A DNA stretch of 64,000 nucleotides, taken from the NCBI GenBank assembly GCA_910589415.1, contig OU342639.1:18422268-18486267 (forward strand), written 5' to 3'. Source of the DNA: Malachius bipustulatus. Taxonomy: Eukaryota; Arthropoda; Insecta; Coleoptera; Melyridae. Shown piece by piece: positions 10,995-22,403 of the stretch. The position numbers and the translations under genes are program-made. Below the pieces are notes generated by a model that was given only the letters and a program-made list of their open reading frames with translations, ran no database searches and was not told the DNA's origin. Each line of letters starts with the position of its first letter. Position 1 is the first letter of the stretch.

Positions 10995-11437
10995 ATAGTG
11001 GTATTTTAATGAAATTTCGCGTACAGGTATAATGTGCATCAAGGGGCTTTTTTCATGTACCACGTTTCATTTTATTCCCACTATTGACGATGGTGCACGA
11101 TCGTGCAAAATTTAACCTGCATATTTTGGCAGACATTGATGGTACGCCACTGATTTCTGTTGAAATAGAAATCATTTTTGGAATCCCCGTTCATTTCCAA
11201 GCCAATTTGATTACTTGTTTTTTTCCGGGCCGATGCACCCATTTCGCCTAAAAAAATAAAATCTGTTTCTCTACATGGTCACAAGATTGTCGTCCAAATG
11301 ACAATAAAAAAATATAAAAATATGCAGGTAAAATTCTGCACGATCGTCACTATTGGAAATAAAACGAAACGTGGTACATGAAAAAATGCCCCTTGATGAG
11401 TAATACCTGTCTATTAAATTTCATTAAAATATCCAGG
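10995..11437. repeat. Foldback element, arms ~140 bp
   Basis: The left arm (about 10995-11140) contains ATTTTAATGAAATTT, CAAGGGGC and TGTACCACGTTTCATTTTAT. The right arm (about 11305-11437) carries the same blocks in inverted order. The central ~165 bp is unique and includes 'ttttttccgggcc'. No coding capacity. Confidence 0.85.
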
Positions 11438-11588
11438 ACCGGTATTACAGGTATTACGAAAAAATTATTTATTTTTAAAAACTTTACCACCCTGCATCTC
11501 AAAAGTTAAGACTTTTAGGACATATGTTCTTATGAAGTTTTCTTCTTAAAATTGCCCCAAAAATTACCCCCTTACGGGAAGAATTACA
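11438..11588. other. Short spacer
   Basis: Nothing recognised. It ends where family C homology resumes without the outer terminal repeat. Confidence 0.5.
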
Positions 11589-12055
11589 GAGTACGGGAAA
11601 AATAATTTAAAAAATTCTGGTCTTCAATTTGGTGAGATAAAAAATGCCAAAGTTAACATTTTACTATCTTTGTTTTTCTGTATTTGCAAAAACTAGATGA
11701 TTTTACAGATCTACAAAAGGGTACTTTATTCGTTATCAATTAAAAAAATTGCTTAAGATTTATTACTGGCTTGGAAAATTTAATAAGATTTTTTTTTCTT
11801 TTCTAATATGCTGAAAAAAGCATTTGGAAACATCTCTGTTTTGATACCTTAACTATCTACATTGTTAGAAATTAGACGAAATTACCAAATAGCAACTGTT
11901 ATTGTGTTAAACGTTGCCAAATTTATTGTTCAATATTTTGCTTATATCTTTTAAAATGTAGCTCTGGATTTTTTTAAATGATTTTTCCCGTACTTTACTG
12001 AGTGTCCCCTACAATGTACTGAAGAGTTTATCCGTCATTTTCTTAACACCCTGTA
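11589..12055 (+). repeat. TIR family C, most complete copy
   Basis: Starts inside the left terminal repeat (GAGTACGGGAAAAATAAT), runs through ~390 bp of interior shared with 8258-8660, and ends with a complete right terminal repeat, TTTTTCCCGTAC...CTTAACACCCTGTA. The right terminus inverted equals the left terminus seen in the other copies. No transposase is encoded, so it is non-autonomous. Confidence 0.87.
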
Positions 12056-12352
12056 TTGTCATTCAATTAAAAAACACCCTATATAGTGGACTAAGTCTTT
12101 TTAGATTTAAAAAAGTTACCAGTCAAATTTTAGAGGCAAACAATAAGGAGTAATTTATTCATAGTAATCTAATACCTACCTTGTTGAGAAATTTTATGAA
12201 AAATTATTGGCTTCTTTTAAATCACTTTTACTATAATAGGTACCAGTATTAAAATGTAACATAACCAGTTATAACATAACCTTGCATTTAAAAACATTTT
12301 TCCACTTTTACCTAGTTCAAAGCATTTATCGAAATTTATCGAAATTCAAAGA
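12056..12352. other. Short non-coding spacer
   Basis: Contains a second partial terminus CACCCTATATA near 12075. Nothing else is identifiable. Confidence 0.5.
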
Positions 12353-12606
12353 ATTTATCGAAGTAAGAGATTTTAATTTGCTTTAAGCCTTTCATAAAAT
12401 ATATTCAAAGCAGCATGAAAATTTTAAGAGTTGTTTTTCTATCTCTAGATGTCCAGTAGAGGCAATATTATTATTTCATAATTTTGTTTAGAGATATTTA
12501 TCGAAGTAAGAGATTTTAATTTGTTTAAGCCTTCCATAATAAATTCAAAGCAGCATGAAAATTTTAAAAGTTGTTTTTCTATCTCTTAGATGTCCAGTAG
12601 AGGCAG
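12353..12606 (+). repeat. Tandem duplication (period ~141-143 bp) covering an acceptor and start codon
   Basis: Two ~115-bp blocks starting 'tttatcgaagtaagagattt' share 'aagcagcatgaaaatttta' and end in 'tatctc(t)tag' followed by ATGTCCAGTAGAGGCA. The first copy's ATG is at 12449, the second's at 12590. Only the second continues into a longer coding frame. Confidence 0.85.
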
Positions 12607-13300
12607 ACGCATGGTTGAACTATGCACAAGTACAATATCAATGAATGATATTCAAGAAGAGGTTAATTATGACTGCCATGTTTTAGATAAAAATATTGTT
12701 GTTACAAACATAAAAAAGCCGTTTCAAGACTTGACAAACAGTATTGTAAATAACAGTTCCGTCGAACTTGGAAACGTTCAGAAGGAAAACCCTGTTCCGT
12801 TTGATGAGTTGAGAGCACAATACTCCAACACTAATGATAGCGACTGGATTTTTTGAGAACGAATATTGTATAGAGAATTCTACTGAAGTAGGCATAGAGC
12901 AAACTGAATACTACAATAATTCATTTAAGGAATCACTTGTTTTACCTCTCATTGAAAACGTATTTTATAACTCATAATATACGATAATCAGCCTAAAATA
13001 ATTTTATCTAACGAAGCTCAAGATTATCGTAATAATGACAATATCGATGATCCTGATTATCAAGAAGACAAAAATGACTTAGACTCAAAAGATCAAGCAA
13101 ATCTAGATAACGTAGAAACAAGCAACAATCTATACAGAGAGTCACAACCAGTCACAAAAAATAGTGACCATGATCAAAGAAAAAAAAAAGGTAACATGAA
13201 GCACAGCTTGATGAATGACAGAAAAACAAACAAAGAAAATTTCGAATGACAGGTCAAGAATATATTGGTTTTACAAGGGGGAATAATACAGTGAACCAAT
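12590..13300 (+). pseudogene. Decayed copy of a repetitive insect 'MSSRG' protein gene
   Basis: The frame from 12590 starts MSSRGRRMVEL and stays open for 88 codons to a TGA at 12853. After a disrupted acidic stretch (DPDYQEDKNDLDSKDQ), a shifted frame near 13170-13270 reads a lysine-rich KKKR..., an in-frame TGA where Trp is usual, then KNKQRKFRMTGQEYIGF. I recognise this layout, an MSSR start, an acidic linker, then W-x-K-N-x-R-K..G-x-EY, from a repetitive family of uncharacterised insect proteins often found in many near-identical genomic copies. The function is unknown to me and a transposon origin is likely. The start follows a pyrimidine-rich CTCTTAG, so the real gene probably had an upstream non-coding exon. 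Stops and shifts make this copy inactive; the rest of the protein is absent. Confidence 0.6.
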
Positions 13301-13334
13301 GTGTAAAAAGGCCGAGAGGGAAGGAGGAAAGGAT

Positions 13335-13728
13335 GAGAGGGAAGTCCCCCAACACTGGCAAAACTTACCAAGATTAGACAATTCGACGGCCTTTATAAAG
13401 GGTACTTCAAAATAAAAAGGACCAAAGAACTATTGATGGGGCTTTACAGTAAAGAACTGAAAGATCTAATAGGCCTATACTATACTAAGTACTGCAAGCT
13501 GAATCATCATCTGCACAGGATGGATTTAGCGATCACGCTCAATGCCGCCTGTGCTTAGAGGTTGAAGAAACAGCAAAACACATCCTATATGAGTGTCCCG
13601 CTTTGGGGAGGACCAGATTACAAACCTTAGGGAGAGACTTTCTCACACTGGAGGACATGGATACATTAACAACCAGTCAAGATGGTCAGCTTCCTCAATG
13701 AGGCTGACCTGATGGGGTTAATGTAGCA
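13335..13728 (+). pseudogene. C-terminal end of an RNase H-bearing retrotransposon ORF2, broken
   Basis: Pieces in different frames align in order with the end of I/R1/Jockey-like ORF2 proteins. They are HWQNLPRL, then RTKELLMGLYSKELKDLIGL, CKLNHHLHRM, a zinc-knuckle-like CRLCLEVEETAKHILYECPA (C-x2-C...H-x4-C), then MVSFLNEADLMGLM before TAG. At least three frameshifts separate them. The homologous stretch at 24212-24672 is intact, which confirms the reading. It begins directly after the preceding pseudogene, so this retrotransposon probably inserted into it or beside it. Confidence 0.8.
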
Positions 13729-15378
13729 TGACTAGATGTGAGCCACAATAGACCTTTGGTCGCAGTATAGGTGTCACAATGGCCGACTCACGATGAATCT
13801 AAATTTATATCTAGTGAAGAGATACCAATGGGGATGCCAAAATCTTGTATGTTATTAAAAAATTTCTAAAAATATTCTCTTGAAAGTTTTAAAACGAAGA
13901 ATAAATTTTACTGTATCTCTAATAATAAGAAGTAGGTAATTAAATTTGGAAAAAAAAGTTGTTTTAGTTTTAATTTTTTACCCGCATGACTAGAAAAAAA
14001 ATCAAAAAATTTGTAGAGCTTTGTAAAACAATTTTTTTTTTATTTCCAAACATAATTTTTACTTTAAAACAAATTTACCTATTTTTTTTTTAATGTATGA
14101 CCTAATAAATTATACTAAATATCTATTTTTTATTTTTACTGTAAGTTCAATTATTATGGTACATGAATGAAAAATGAAGTATGTATCAAACAAGACATTT
14201 GACAAAATTTTCAAAACTGACGCGAAAGTTCTGTTATTTTTACAAACAATGTCAGAATTGACAACACGTGTGACAGCTGGTGTGTCACTTGTCATCACTT
14301 TTAAAGCACAAATGTTAGCGACGTCAAAAGTATTCTTAATAAAAATGCATATCATGCGGACTGTTACGTGTGACACTGTACTTATAAAATAATTTAAAAC
14401 TCACTTAATTAATTGTTTATTAAAGGAATATACCTATATAGTTATTTTTACACATTACACATTTATTTATCTAATTATTTATGTACACTTATCTTAGCAC
14501 TGTTTATTTGTTTAACATAAAGCGGTAATATGTATTTTATTCTAAACACATTTAGCAGCACAGTAACTTATCTTCAGTGCCGCGCCACTTATCGACTTAT
14601 CAAATTCCAAGAATTAGAATTAAATAATCGTTATAGACATTACGTCGTGTGGTCTTGAACATATCTCGAGGCCGATTGAATTCTTGGAACAGACAAAATT
14701 TATTCATTCATCTGATGCCCGAGAAATTCTATTTATCAGATATAAGAATATTGAGACGTAATAACTGCCTTGGAAATTCAGAAAAATCGCTTCCGCAATA
14801 AAAATTCTACCTAGTTTGCTTTTTATAAAAGTTTATTTTTCATTTCTATCAGTTCGTCAAGGTTTTTTAGCTAAGGCCAACTTTATATTGAAGTTGGAAT
14901 TGACTCTATAATAAGAGATCAGATTTTTCTTAGAAACTCCGATTAAACCTCCTTTAAGAAAAAAAAAATTTTTTTTTTGTTGAACGTCAAAACGTTTGAT
15001 TTTTGAATTGATAAATAATATTTTGTCGATTTTTATAAAACTCAAATATTATAGTTAAAGTTATTGTCAAAGTAGCTTTGAAACGGTGTAATATCCGTGA
15101 TACTTAAAGATGTAGCAACAAATCAATGTCGAAAGTTTAACCCAAATCTTTGAAAATTATTATTATGTAGGTACTTATTCCAAAATCTTTAATCAAAGCA
15201 ACAAGAATAGAAGACGAGTGCGTGCGAATTCACACAAGACAAGGAGACTTGACAATATGATAATATAGAAATGGGAGAAGTCGAAGAAGAAGACAACAAA
15301 ACTCTCCTCTTCAATAAATCAAATTGAGCCGAAACAGTACTTGGAGACATAAGAGGTAACAGCAGTTTCTTTCTCCAG
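13729..15378. other. Non-coding stretch
   Basis: 13850-14110 is A/T-rich with homopolymer runs. 14174-14392 holds a short open frame on both strands with no domain. Part of dispersed repeat D lies at 14430-14720. No gene supported. Confidence 0.45.
14430..14720 (+). repeat. Dispersed repeat D, copy 1 (diverged)
   Basis: Shares ordered blocks with 32035-32450: 'tatagttattttt', 'tctaattattta', 'cacttatctta/cacttagttta', 'ggtaatatgtattttatt/ggtgatatttatttttta', and a 'gaacatatcgag/gaaatatcgag' segment. Similarity is patchy but collinear. Confidence 0.5.
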
Positions 15379-15511
15379 TAACTGCCCGGCTGTACTAAAA
15401 ACAACCGTAAAACAACAGTTCCGTGTTCTCAGGAGTCATCTGTTTTCTGAGCCGATGAAGATCGAATCAGCCGCCGGAATGCCAGGAAACTCCGACTCTG
15501 AAGAGTTGTAA
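15379..15511 (+). other. Possible small host exon with GTAAGT donor
   Basis: A pyrimidine-rich TTTCTTTCTCCAG ends at 15378. The following 130 bases contain ATG at about 15453, opening MKIESAAGMPGNSDSEEL, and reach GAAGAGTT followed by GTAAGT, a consensus donor. The acidic, Ser-rich N-terminus would suit a regulatory protein, but I recognise no family. The tract GTAAGTTGC is repeated 19 bases downstream. It could equally be chance in an otherwise repeat-poor stretch, and nothing ties it to the Ig gene exon. Confidence 0.2.
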
Positions 15512-16504
15512 GTTGCTGTATCAGTGTAAGTTGCGAAGTGAATCTCGTAATGGCTTGAATGTCGCCGGATGTTAAAATCAATCGCGCCTTGAGACGAGTA
15601 GGTAGGTACTTGCATCCAATCAAATCGAATTTATATTTATTTAGAATTATTATATGGACAATATTTATAATTCAATTATCGCTAAAACTTAAGATTAATT
15701 TTATTTTTACTCGGTAAATTAGGACAGTAAAGTGCTTGGTATGTTCATTGTTTTCATAATTAAACGTGCTTGCGTATTGTATGTGGAAGCTCAAAGCTTA
15801 TTATTTAAATAATCTGATAAGACATACAAATTAATAAGTCGGTACACAATTGATTACATAAACAACAAATTAATAAGTACATAGTTTGATTACACAATAC
15901 CAAAAGCGTAAGCCATTTAAATTTCCTGCTAATTCTCCGAATAGAACTTCCAACTGCAGAGTTAATTAACAATATCTGCGGCTATTGTAAATTCGTTTGT
16001 ATAAAGGAGAAAAACGCAAATGGCACTGGTTTCGGGTAAATCAAAATTGTTTTGAATATGGCTTATCTTGTTGCATTAGGGATGCTTATTAAATTCGGGG
16101 TAATGACAATCCGGTTCATTCTGTGTATTAACTAAATTAACGAGAACGGAGCCGGCAAGGCTGAAGGGTGAGAGGGCGAGAGGTTCGAACAGAAGTCCGC
16201 CGTCTTAGCGCCACGACGCCGATCTGCTAGCTGCTCCTTATACAATACTCTACCCCTTCGCTCAAGAACGTTCCAGATAGAGAAGGATCGTTCTCTAATC
16301 GTGTTTACAACCCGTCATTAGTTCATTAAACTTGTTTCTTAACTTGAATTTCTTGCAGGCAATCAGAACGAAACTATTGGCCTGTTTTACGAAGTCTTTA
16401 AACGTTTTGAATTCAGAAAGTATATTCTCTCTAATGATGACAATCATTAATATGTTGTAAGACTTTAAAAATTAATAATAATAATATTAATAATTATAAA
16501 TAAA
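15512..16504. other. Non-coding stretch with a GC-richer patch
   Basis: 16140-16260 is noticeably GC-rich (CGGAGCCGGC, CCGCCGTC, CGCCACGACGCCG). It contains GGTTCGAA resembling a tRNA B box, but no cloverleaf could be drawn. The rest is ordinary AT-rich sequence. Confidence 0.4.
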
Positions 16505-17600
16505 AACGTACGGTATTCGGGGAGATCAGGCTGCAGCGGCTCTCAAGAATATACAACCACAAAATACACATATCACATATCTCGCAGAATAAGGCCCAAA
16601 GTACAGATCAAGGAACAGCTAACATACAGGACGCTATCACACAAACTATGGAAACACCCCCATACAAAATGGACGAAGAGCCTGTGCACATGATGAGTGG
16701 AGAAGAATTACTCACCACACCAAAACAAACAATGCAGACGTACATGTTACGATACACGGGAACCGATCCCTGAAGGACACGCATACACTTGTGCACTGCA
16801 GCTATTACAGCACTATAGCACATACTGGACATAAAATAGGACCGTGAAACACCACAAGGCCAAAAAACCTGCCAGCTACGCCACCATGGGAGGCTTAACT
16901 CAAGGCGACATTCCATAAGATCCCGCGCCGTAGCAGCGCGATGCGTCTCCCGGAATTTTGTTTACTTTGCGCCAAATGGGAGACCATTGTTTTGCAAAAA
17001 TTTACATCCATCGTAAACAAAATTTTGCCGCGACGCGCCCGTCATGCAGCGCTGTATCTGGTGGAATGTCACCTTCAGACATAGAGAAACTTCGTCGCGA
17101 TCTAGGCCGGCTTACGAAATCCGCAAAAGGCAACAACTCTAATAAATTACATAAACACCTAAAGCCCATATTCAAACGGTTAAAAACACACACAAAACGC
17201 GGACAACGTAACCAACACGTGGCAGAATATTATGGACACAATAAAACTGGCTGGCTGCGAAAACATAAACTACGCAGATATAAAATAAGCGTGCTGCGCA
17301 AACAAAACAACAAGAAATTTCAATACGGCGATAAAATATTTTATAGAGAGACACGTAACACAACACATACAGAAAACAACCGTACAACATCACAGGGAAT
17401 CATGCAGCAGTCCTGGTCGTCTCTCTGGGCCAACCCAGTGGAGCACAATCCCAGAGCTGGTTGGATTGCCAAGGAGCAGGATACACTTGCAACAGTCACA
17501 TAGATGTCTTGTTCACAGATCACAACACAAGACATAATACAACTCACACAAACACGAGAGACCCTTCGCAATACAGACCCATTATATGACTCCCAACGCT
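16505..17600 (+). mobile_element. A/C-rich retrotransposon relic
   Basis: The plus strand is rich in A and C over ~1.1 kb, unlike its T-rich flanks, as often seen on the sense strand of non-LTR elements. It contains the 181-codon frame described separately. Upstream (16505-16957) frames are interrupted. Confidence 0.5.
16958..17503 (+). CDS. Pre-RT region of a Dong/R4-like non-LTR ORF (partial)
   Basis: A 181-codon, strongly basic frame. Residues 40-75 are rich in Lys, Arg and Asn. Residues ~115-175 read NKKFQYGDKIFYRE, then QSWSSLWANPVEHNPRAGWI. The spacing 'N-K-x-F...F-Y-R...W-x-x-L/I-W-x-x-P-x-E-H-N-x-x-A-x-W-I' is the signature I associate with the segment just before the RT domain in Dong/R4-type retrotransposons. 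After the TAG at 17501 the same frame continues with ITTQDIIQLTQT, matching the next expected helix, so the stop is probably a mutation. The RT itself is missing. The native start lies upstream, so the Met at 16958 has no special support. Clade assignment is inference from memory of the pattern. Confidence 0.5.
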   Translation: MFTLRQMGDHCFAKIYIHRKQNFAATRPSCSAVSGGMSPSDIEKLRRDLGRLTKSAKGNNSNKLHKHLKPIFKRLKTHTKRGQRNQHVAEYYGHNKTGWLRKHKLRRYKISVLRKQNNKKFQYGDKIFYRETRNTTHTENNRTTSQGIMQQSWSSLWANPVEHNPRAGWIAKEQDTLATVT

Positions 17601-17633
17601 ATAAAATATAATAACCCTTTTTAGTTCCACAGT

Positions 17634-17730
17634 CTCCCCAAGCTGGAATATGGTTGCGTTATCTGGTCCCCTGGTTACAGTTGTCATCTTCTAAATCTTG
17701 AGTGTGATGTAACGTCGTGTCCTGAAATTT
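17634..17730 (+). pseudogene. Short relic of a non-LTR RT thumb region
   Basis: Reads LPKLEYGCVIWSPGYSCHLL in one frame, resembling the 'S-x-L-E-Y-x-x-x-V-W-S-P-x-Y' block that follows the RT palm in Jockey/CR1 elements. Stops flank it, and it is only about 30 codons long. Confidence 0.45.
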
Positions 17731-17928
17731 CTACATTTTAAACGGACCGACTCTTATCCTTTGTGAGGTTGTTCTGAAGAAGTATTAAGTACTGAACAAA
17801 TTCGGTTTTAGGAGTCTCGAAGATAGACGTGTATACTACTGTACATGGCTGCGCGATTCCTCTGCGGTCTACTGAATCATCACATTAACTCTCCTCACAT
17901 CTCTCAAATATCTATTGACTTTCCCCAG

Positions 17929-17994
17929 CTCTCTCTCTCTTTCTCTCTCTCTCCCTCCCTCCCTCCCTCCCTCCCTCTCCCTCTCCCTCTCTCA
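17929..17994 (+). repeat. Pyrimidine microsatellite (CT)n/(CCCT)n
   Basis: An uninterrupted pyrimidine run: CTCTCTCT, then (CCCT)n, then CCCTCTCCCT. Simple-sequence DNA. Confidence 0.95.
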
Positions 17995-20900
17995 GGCGTC
18001 AGCAATTTTTAGTGGGTTAGGACTAACAGAACAAACACCCTTGTATTTACTCCTTTGCATCGAATATGCGGCACTGTAACGAACTTGGCAGTGACCTCGA
18101 TCTGTTTGCGTGTAGTGTTGGTCAGAAGAAGGGTTTTCTGTGAGGCTTAACCAACAGCACCCATGAAATATTGTATCTACGATTGTTTCATAGTCCTAGC
18201 TCCCGCTACTCTTTAATGTCATAGCCTATAAGTGATTACATTGTACTACTTTTATATTTTGTTTATTCTTTCAGTTTCATTCTGGCTGTTATATTAGCAT
18301 TCTCTTGCCGTCATATTCGCTTCCGAATCCTGGCGTCATAGCACTGCCTACTCAATAATTAGGTTTGTGTACTGTTGAGGTTTGTATTTTGAATAAATTA
18401 ATTATTGAAATGCCAGAAATAATCTTAAAATGATGCAGATCATGCTTATTCCGGATTTTTTATTACCGTTTCCTCTAAGTTTTCTAGAATTTTTAATAAG
18501 CAATGTAGGTTTGTCTATTTTTTAATTAAAAAAGTTGAGTATTTTTCTTCGAAAAAATTACGTAGTTTCTTTATTGTCAAGTGGCTTGCAGAAAATGCTT
18601 GTTTCTCTCACCTAACAGTTGTAAAACCTGTGTTGCCTATTTTTTACTGCACCAAGCTACATTATTTGACCTGAAATGCTCTAGATATTATGTACATAGT
18701 CTTACAAAAAGTTGGTCAAGCTGTTAGTTACAAATTATTTGCCCAAAAATAATGGGAATTTCCTCATACCATTTTTCATAAAACAAAGTTCGATCTGATA
18801 AAACGGGTGTTGTATAAAACCGGTAAAGTTTTTATTTCACTTGTTATGGTTTCTTCTTAGTGGACTGTATCTTTGAAATGACTACGCAAGCTGTAATTGA
18901 AATAGTATTTATTGTAAATTGAAATAAATTGAATTGTTGGTGTATGTCTGACACCAGCCACCTGCGTAATTCTGCTCGATCTAGGGAAAACAACCCTTCA
19001 TACATTGTTGCCAAACAGTGGCGAAAATATCGAGCTTATAGACAATTTTAAATAAAATAACATTCTTATAAAATAACATTCTTGCCCTAACATCACTGTT
19101 AAAAAGTTTCAGCACAAAATCGCATTTTAGTCTCACTATCGTTCATAACCTGATCATTATTTTGTCCTTTTTCAGAGTGTTTTATAACTATTGAAAACAC
19201 TTTCATTTTGGCATATGTTGTTTAAATATTTAAATATAATGTTTAAAATTTCCTCAGAATGTTTGGAAGATTTCCTCAGAATTTGGGGAGATTGTTTATC
19301 TCCCCATAAGGCGGTGGTTGAAACTTTTATAGATTCATTGGAGTGCTTCAATTTCCATAGATCTAGGGAAATGTGGCGATCCCATGTGTATTCTTATCTT
19401 CTCTAATATATTGTATAATAAAATAACTGGTATCTCATTTAATAAGTCACTAGAACTTTACATTTACCTGAATACAATTTTTATAGCTTTTCATTGGTCC
19501 ATTAATGCAGAAAATTAATGAAAGAGTACTTAGTTGTTATTTGAGTAACCTTCTAGTAGTACCTTCTTGAGTAAATTTCTAGATACCTTTAACAGTTACA
19601 GTTACGGCTTCATTTAGTAATATCGATAGATTAGGCTACCCAAAATACCAATTTTTCCCGGGCACGCCTCCGGTTCTAAATTGTTTTTTAGATCAAGCGT
19701 TACCTATACTTTAATAATTTCTTCCACTGCTCTTATAAAATCTTTGTGAAGGAAGTTTTTGATAAAGGGCTTGATTTAAGAGATATTACAACTCATTTAT
19801 GACTGTGTGTCATTGATCAACTCTTTAAACATTCTTTATTAATTATTATCTTCTTTCTATTTCTTTTTTATTATTTTTTATAACTTTTTATTTATTTTTT
19901 TACTTATAGTTCTAAATTTTGTTCTTTATTTAGTTATCTTTTCATTAACTTTACAACAAATTAAACCGGTCTTCCGGTGTTGTGATTTATTTTCCTTATC
20001 TAATTATTCACCTATATGAAAAAATTTTTTACGGAGTTGTATTGTAATAAAATAAAAAAACTGAACTTCAAATACATTTTTCAACATTTTGTAACATTAC
20101 CGCCTCACGACTTACCTATAGATAAGCCATTTTATTTTTTATATTATTTACTTTGAAGTACGTAAATTTAAAAGTTCTTCAAAATGAGCCGTAATTTATT
20201 AAATTTGGTGAAGCCTAAGCTGATTTGACGTATTTTAAAAATCACATATTGTTTTAGGTAACTCCAGCCTTACCATCATCAAAGTGGTGTTTTTGAAACA
20301 CCATAAACCTTGCGCCCCTAGCGGGGATATTCAGAATTTTAAAATGTTCGCCACCGATTGTTTTTATCGCTTGCTTGAAAAATGTTTTTCTGCATCAGGG
20401 CTTCCGAGATATGCATGACCGCTCCTTAAACCCTTAAATGATCACGCTGCATTAACAGTACCTATAGGGTTATATTCGGATAAGATTTTCTTCAGTTCTG
20501 GCAGGTTTTCAATTTTCAAAAGTATCGAATTGGTTTCGTTATATTCAAACTCACGGAGAATTCAGAAATGTAGATCTTTCCTACACAATGTATCTCCTTC
20601 ATATTGCTTGAAGCTTTTTGATTTTCCAAGTATATTCATATGAATAACTCTTTCCATATGTACATAATAAGGGTATAAGTATATCCTATGAGGATATTCT
20701 CTCCCGAGGAGGCTTGAATTAATGTAACATGACGTTCGTAGACGTCTCCTACGAGCATAGTCCGACAAAGATATAGGAGATGACTGCTTGCTTCTTAATC
20801 GACCTTACTCCCTCATTACCGCGACTCCATCCTTGCTCTTGCTCGTTATCGTACCTGCTGCAACACCTTCATAGCGCAAATGATTCCCTTTACATTCGAT

Positions 20901-21489
20901 ATTAAAATTGAGGACGATGCTCCCGTGCAACTTGACCTCAGGAAAGACACCGGGAGAAAGACATGGCAAAGAAATGGGTATATAATAATTATTTTTCGTT
21001 TCTAAGGGGAACTCGAGATGTTTGGGGTGAAAGAAAAAATATCGGTGAAAATAAAATAATAATATCTAACATTTCTACGTAAAATCCTTTTTAAGAAATT
21101 CAGGTCTCATTAAGAATGAAAAAGATAAAAGAAAATGGTTTCGTGTAAAAGAAGTCAAATGTCGGTCAGAATTATTGTTGATAAACCTAACGTGGCAATT
21201 CAGCTTGATATAAATTGCGCTATACATATAGTCAAGTTTTAGATGTTTCTTTACTATTTATTTGTTTATATTTTTTACTATGGATTTTTTCTTTGTTCTC
21301 TATTGTCAATAGCTTGAGGTAAGTCTGACATCATCAAAACAGTACCTACTTCATAACTGTTCATTAGTTAAGTCCTCAAAAACACCACCAATTTTTGAGC
21401 TGTTTATTATGAATATTATGATTTATTTAAAATCAGAAACCTCTTGGAAGGAGAAAGACGTTATATACACGGTGGTCACTTTCAACTGG
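17995..21489. other. 3.5 kb non-coding stretch
   Basis: No coding frame with a recognisable domain on either strand. A 16-bp direct duplication (ATAAAATAACATTCTT) occurs at about 19050-19085. A small hairpin around GTGTTTTTGAAACACC lies near 20284. The frames at 19191-19406 and 20562-20768 are unremarkable. Confidence 0.45.
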
Positions 21490-21529
21490 ATTTAGAAGTC
21501 ACAGTGAAGAAAATTACCAGATTTTTAAT

Positions 21530-21690
21530 CACCCTGTATAAAAATTTCATCCACACAATAGGATACTACATGAAAAATTAGGATAGGGACATGTAAGCCG
21601 TTTCCTGATATAGTTGGAGCCGTTTCCGATGTACACTGCTCTTAAAATGAGAAACTGCGATTTTCAGTTCTTTATAAGCCATAGCCTACG
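21530..21690 (-). repeat. Foldback family A, diverged fragment
   Basis: CACCCTGTATA at 21530, then 'gatactacatgaaaaa', 'atagggacatgtaagccgtt', 'agccgtttccgatgtac' and 'gcgattttcagttctttataa'. The same blocks occur in the same order at 39807-40000. Confidence 0.75.
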
Positions 21691-22403
21691 TTAATTTCAA
21701 AAATACAGCAGTTTCAAATGTAATCGTGAGAATGAAAGTTTTCAGCCATGTTAAATTTGAAAATATATTTTAAACTGTTAAAACCTAAAACTTATATTCA
21801 TTATGGCGTTTTTCTTTGTTTGGGTTAGGTGATTGTGATTTTGGTTTTGTGAATGTAATTAATCGATACTAATAAAAAGGTAAGTTAATGCTATTTTAAT
21901 TAAAAGGTCCTAGTGTTTTTCAAGGCTAAAAAGAAACTCCTAAATCTTAGTAGCTTTCTCAACTTGATCATCGTCATCGATCATCCAAATAATAGTGAAT
22001 TGCAATCCCTTAACAATACAGACACCCATTGGCTTTATAAACCGTAGAAGTTTACCTACCTGCTGCTGGCTGCTGCTGCTGCAATATTGACAGATATTTA
22101 CAGCATCTATATAATTCACCAGTCTCTTTATAATATCTTGAAAAATATTCATCCCTTAAAAGAATCATAAAACATTTTATGATTGCTTTCTTCTCTTGGC
22201 TTTGATCAGGAAACATAATATAAACCTTTCAAAAGTCGGATACTTTATTGCTTTTGCTCCTTCTATTATTATTCGATAGCTTTGATAGTTTTAATTTATT
22301 TAGATACAAAAGAAGTACCTAATAAAAGCAGACTTCCAATATATGAAGTCGTCTTTGTACCTAAACATTATTAGAAAAAAAAAACGGACTATTGATTGGA
22401 AAG
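21691..22403. other. Non-coding spacer
   Basis: Includes a short CTGCTGCTG run near 22060. No gene. Confidence 0.45.

Noticed and set aside
16180..16200. GGTTCGAA resembling a tRNA B box
   Set aside because: No A box or acceptor stem at the right distance; no cloverleaf.
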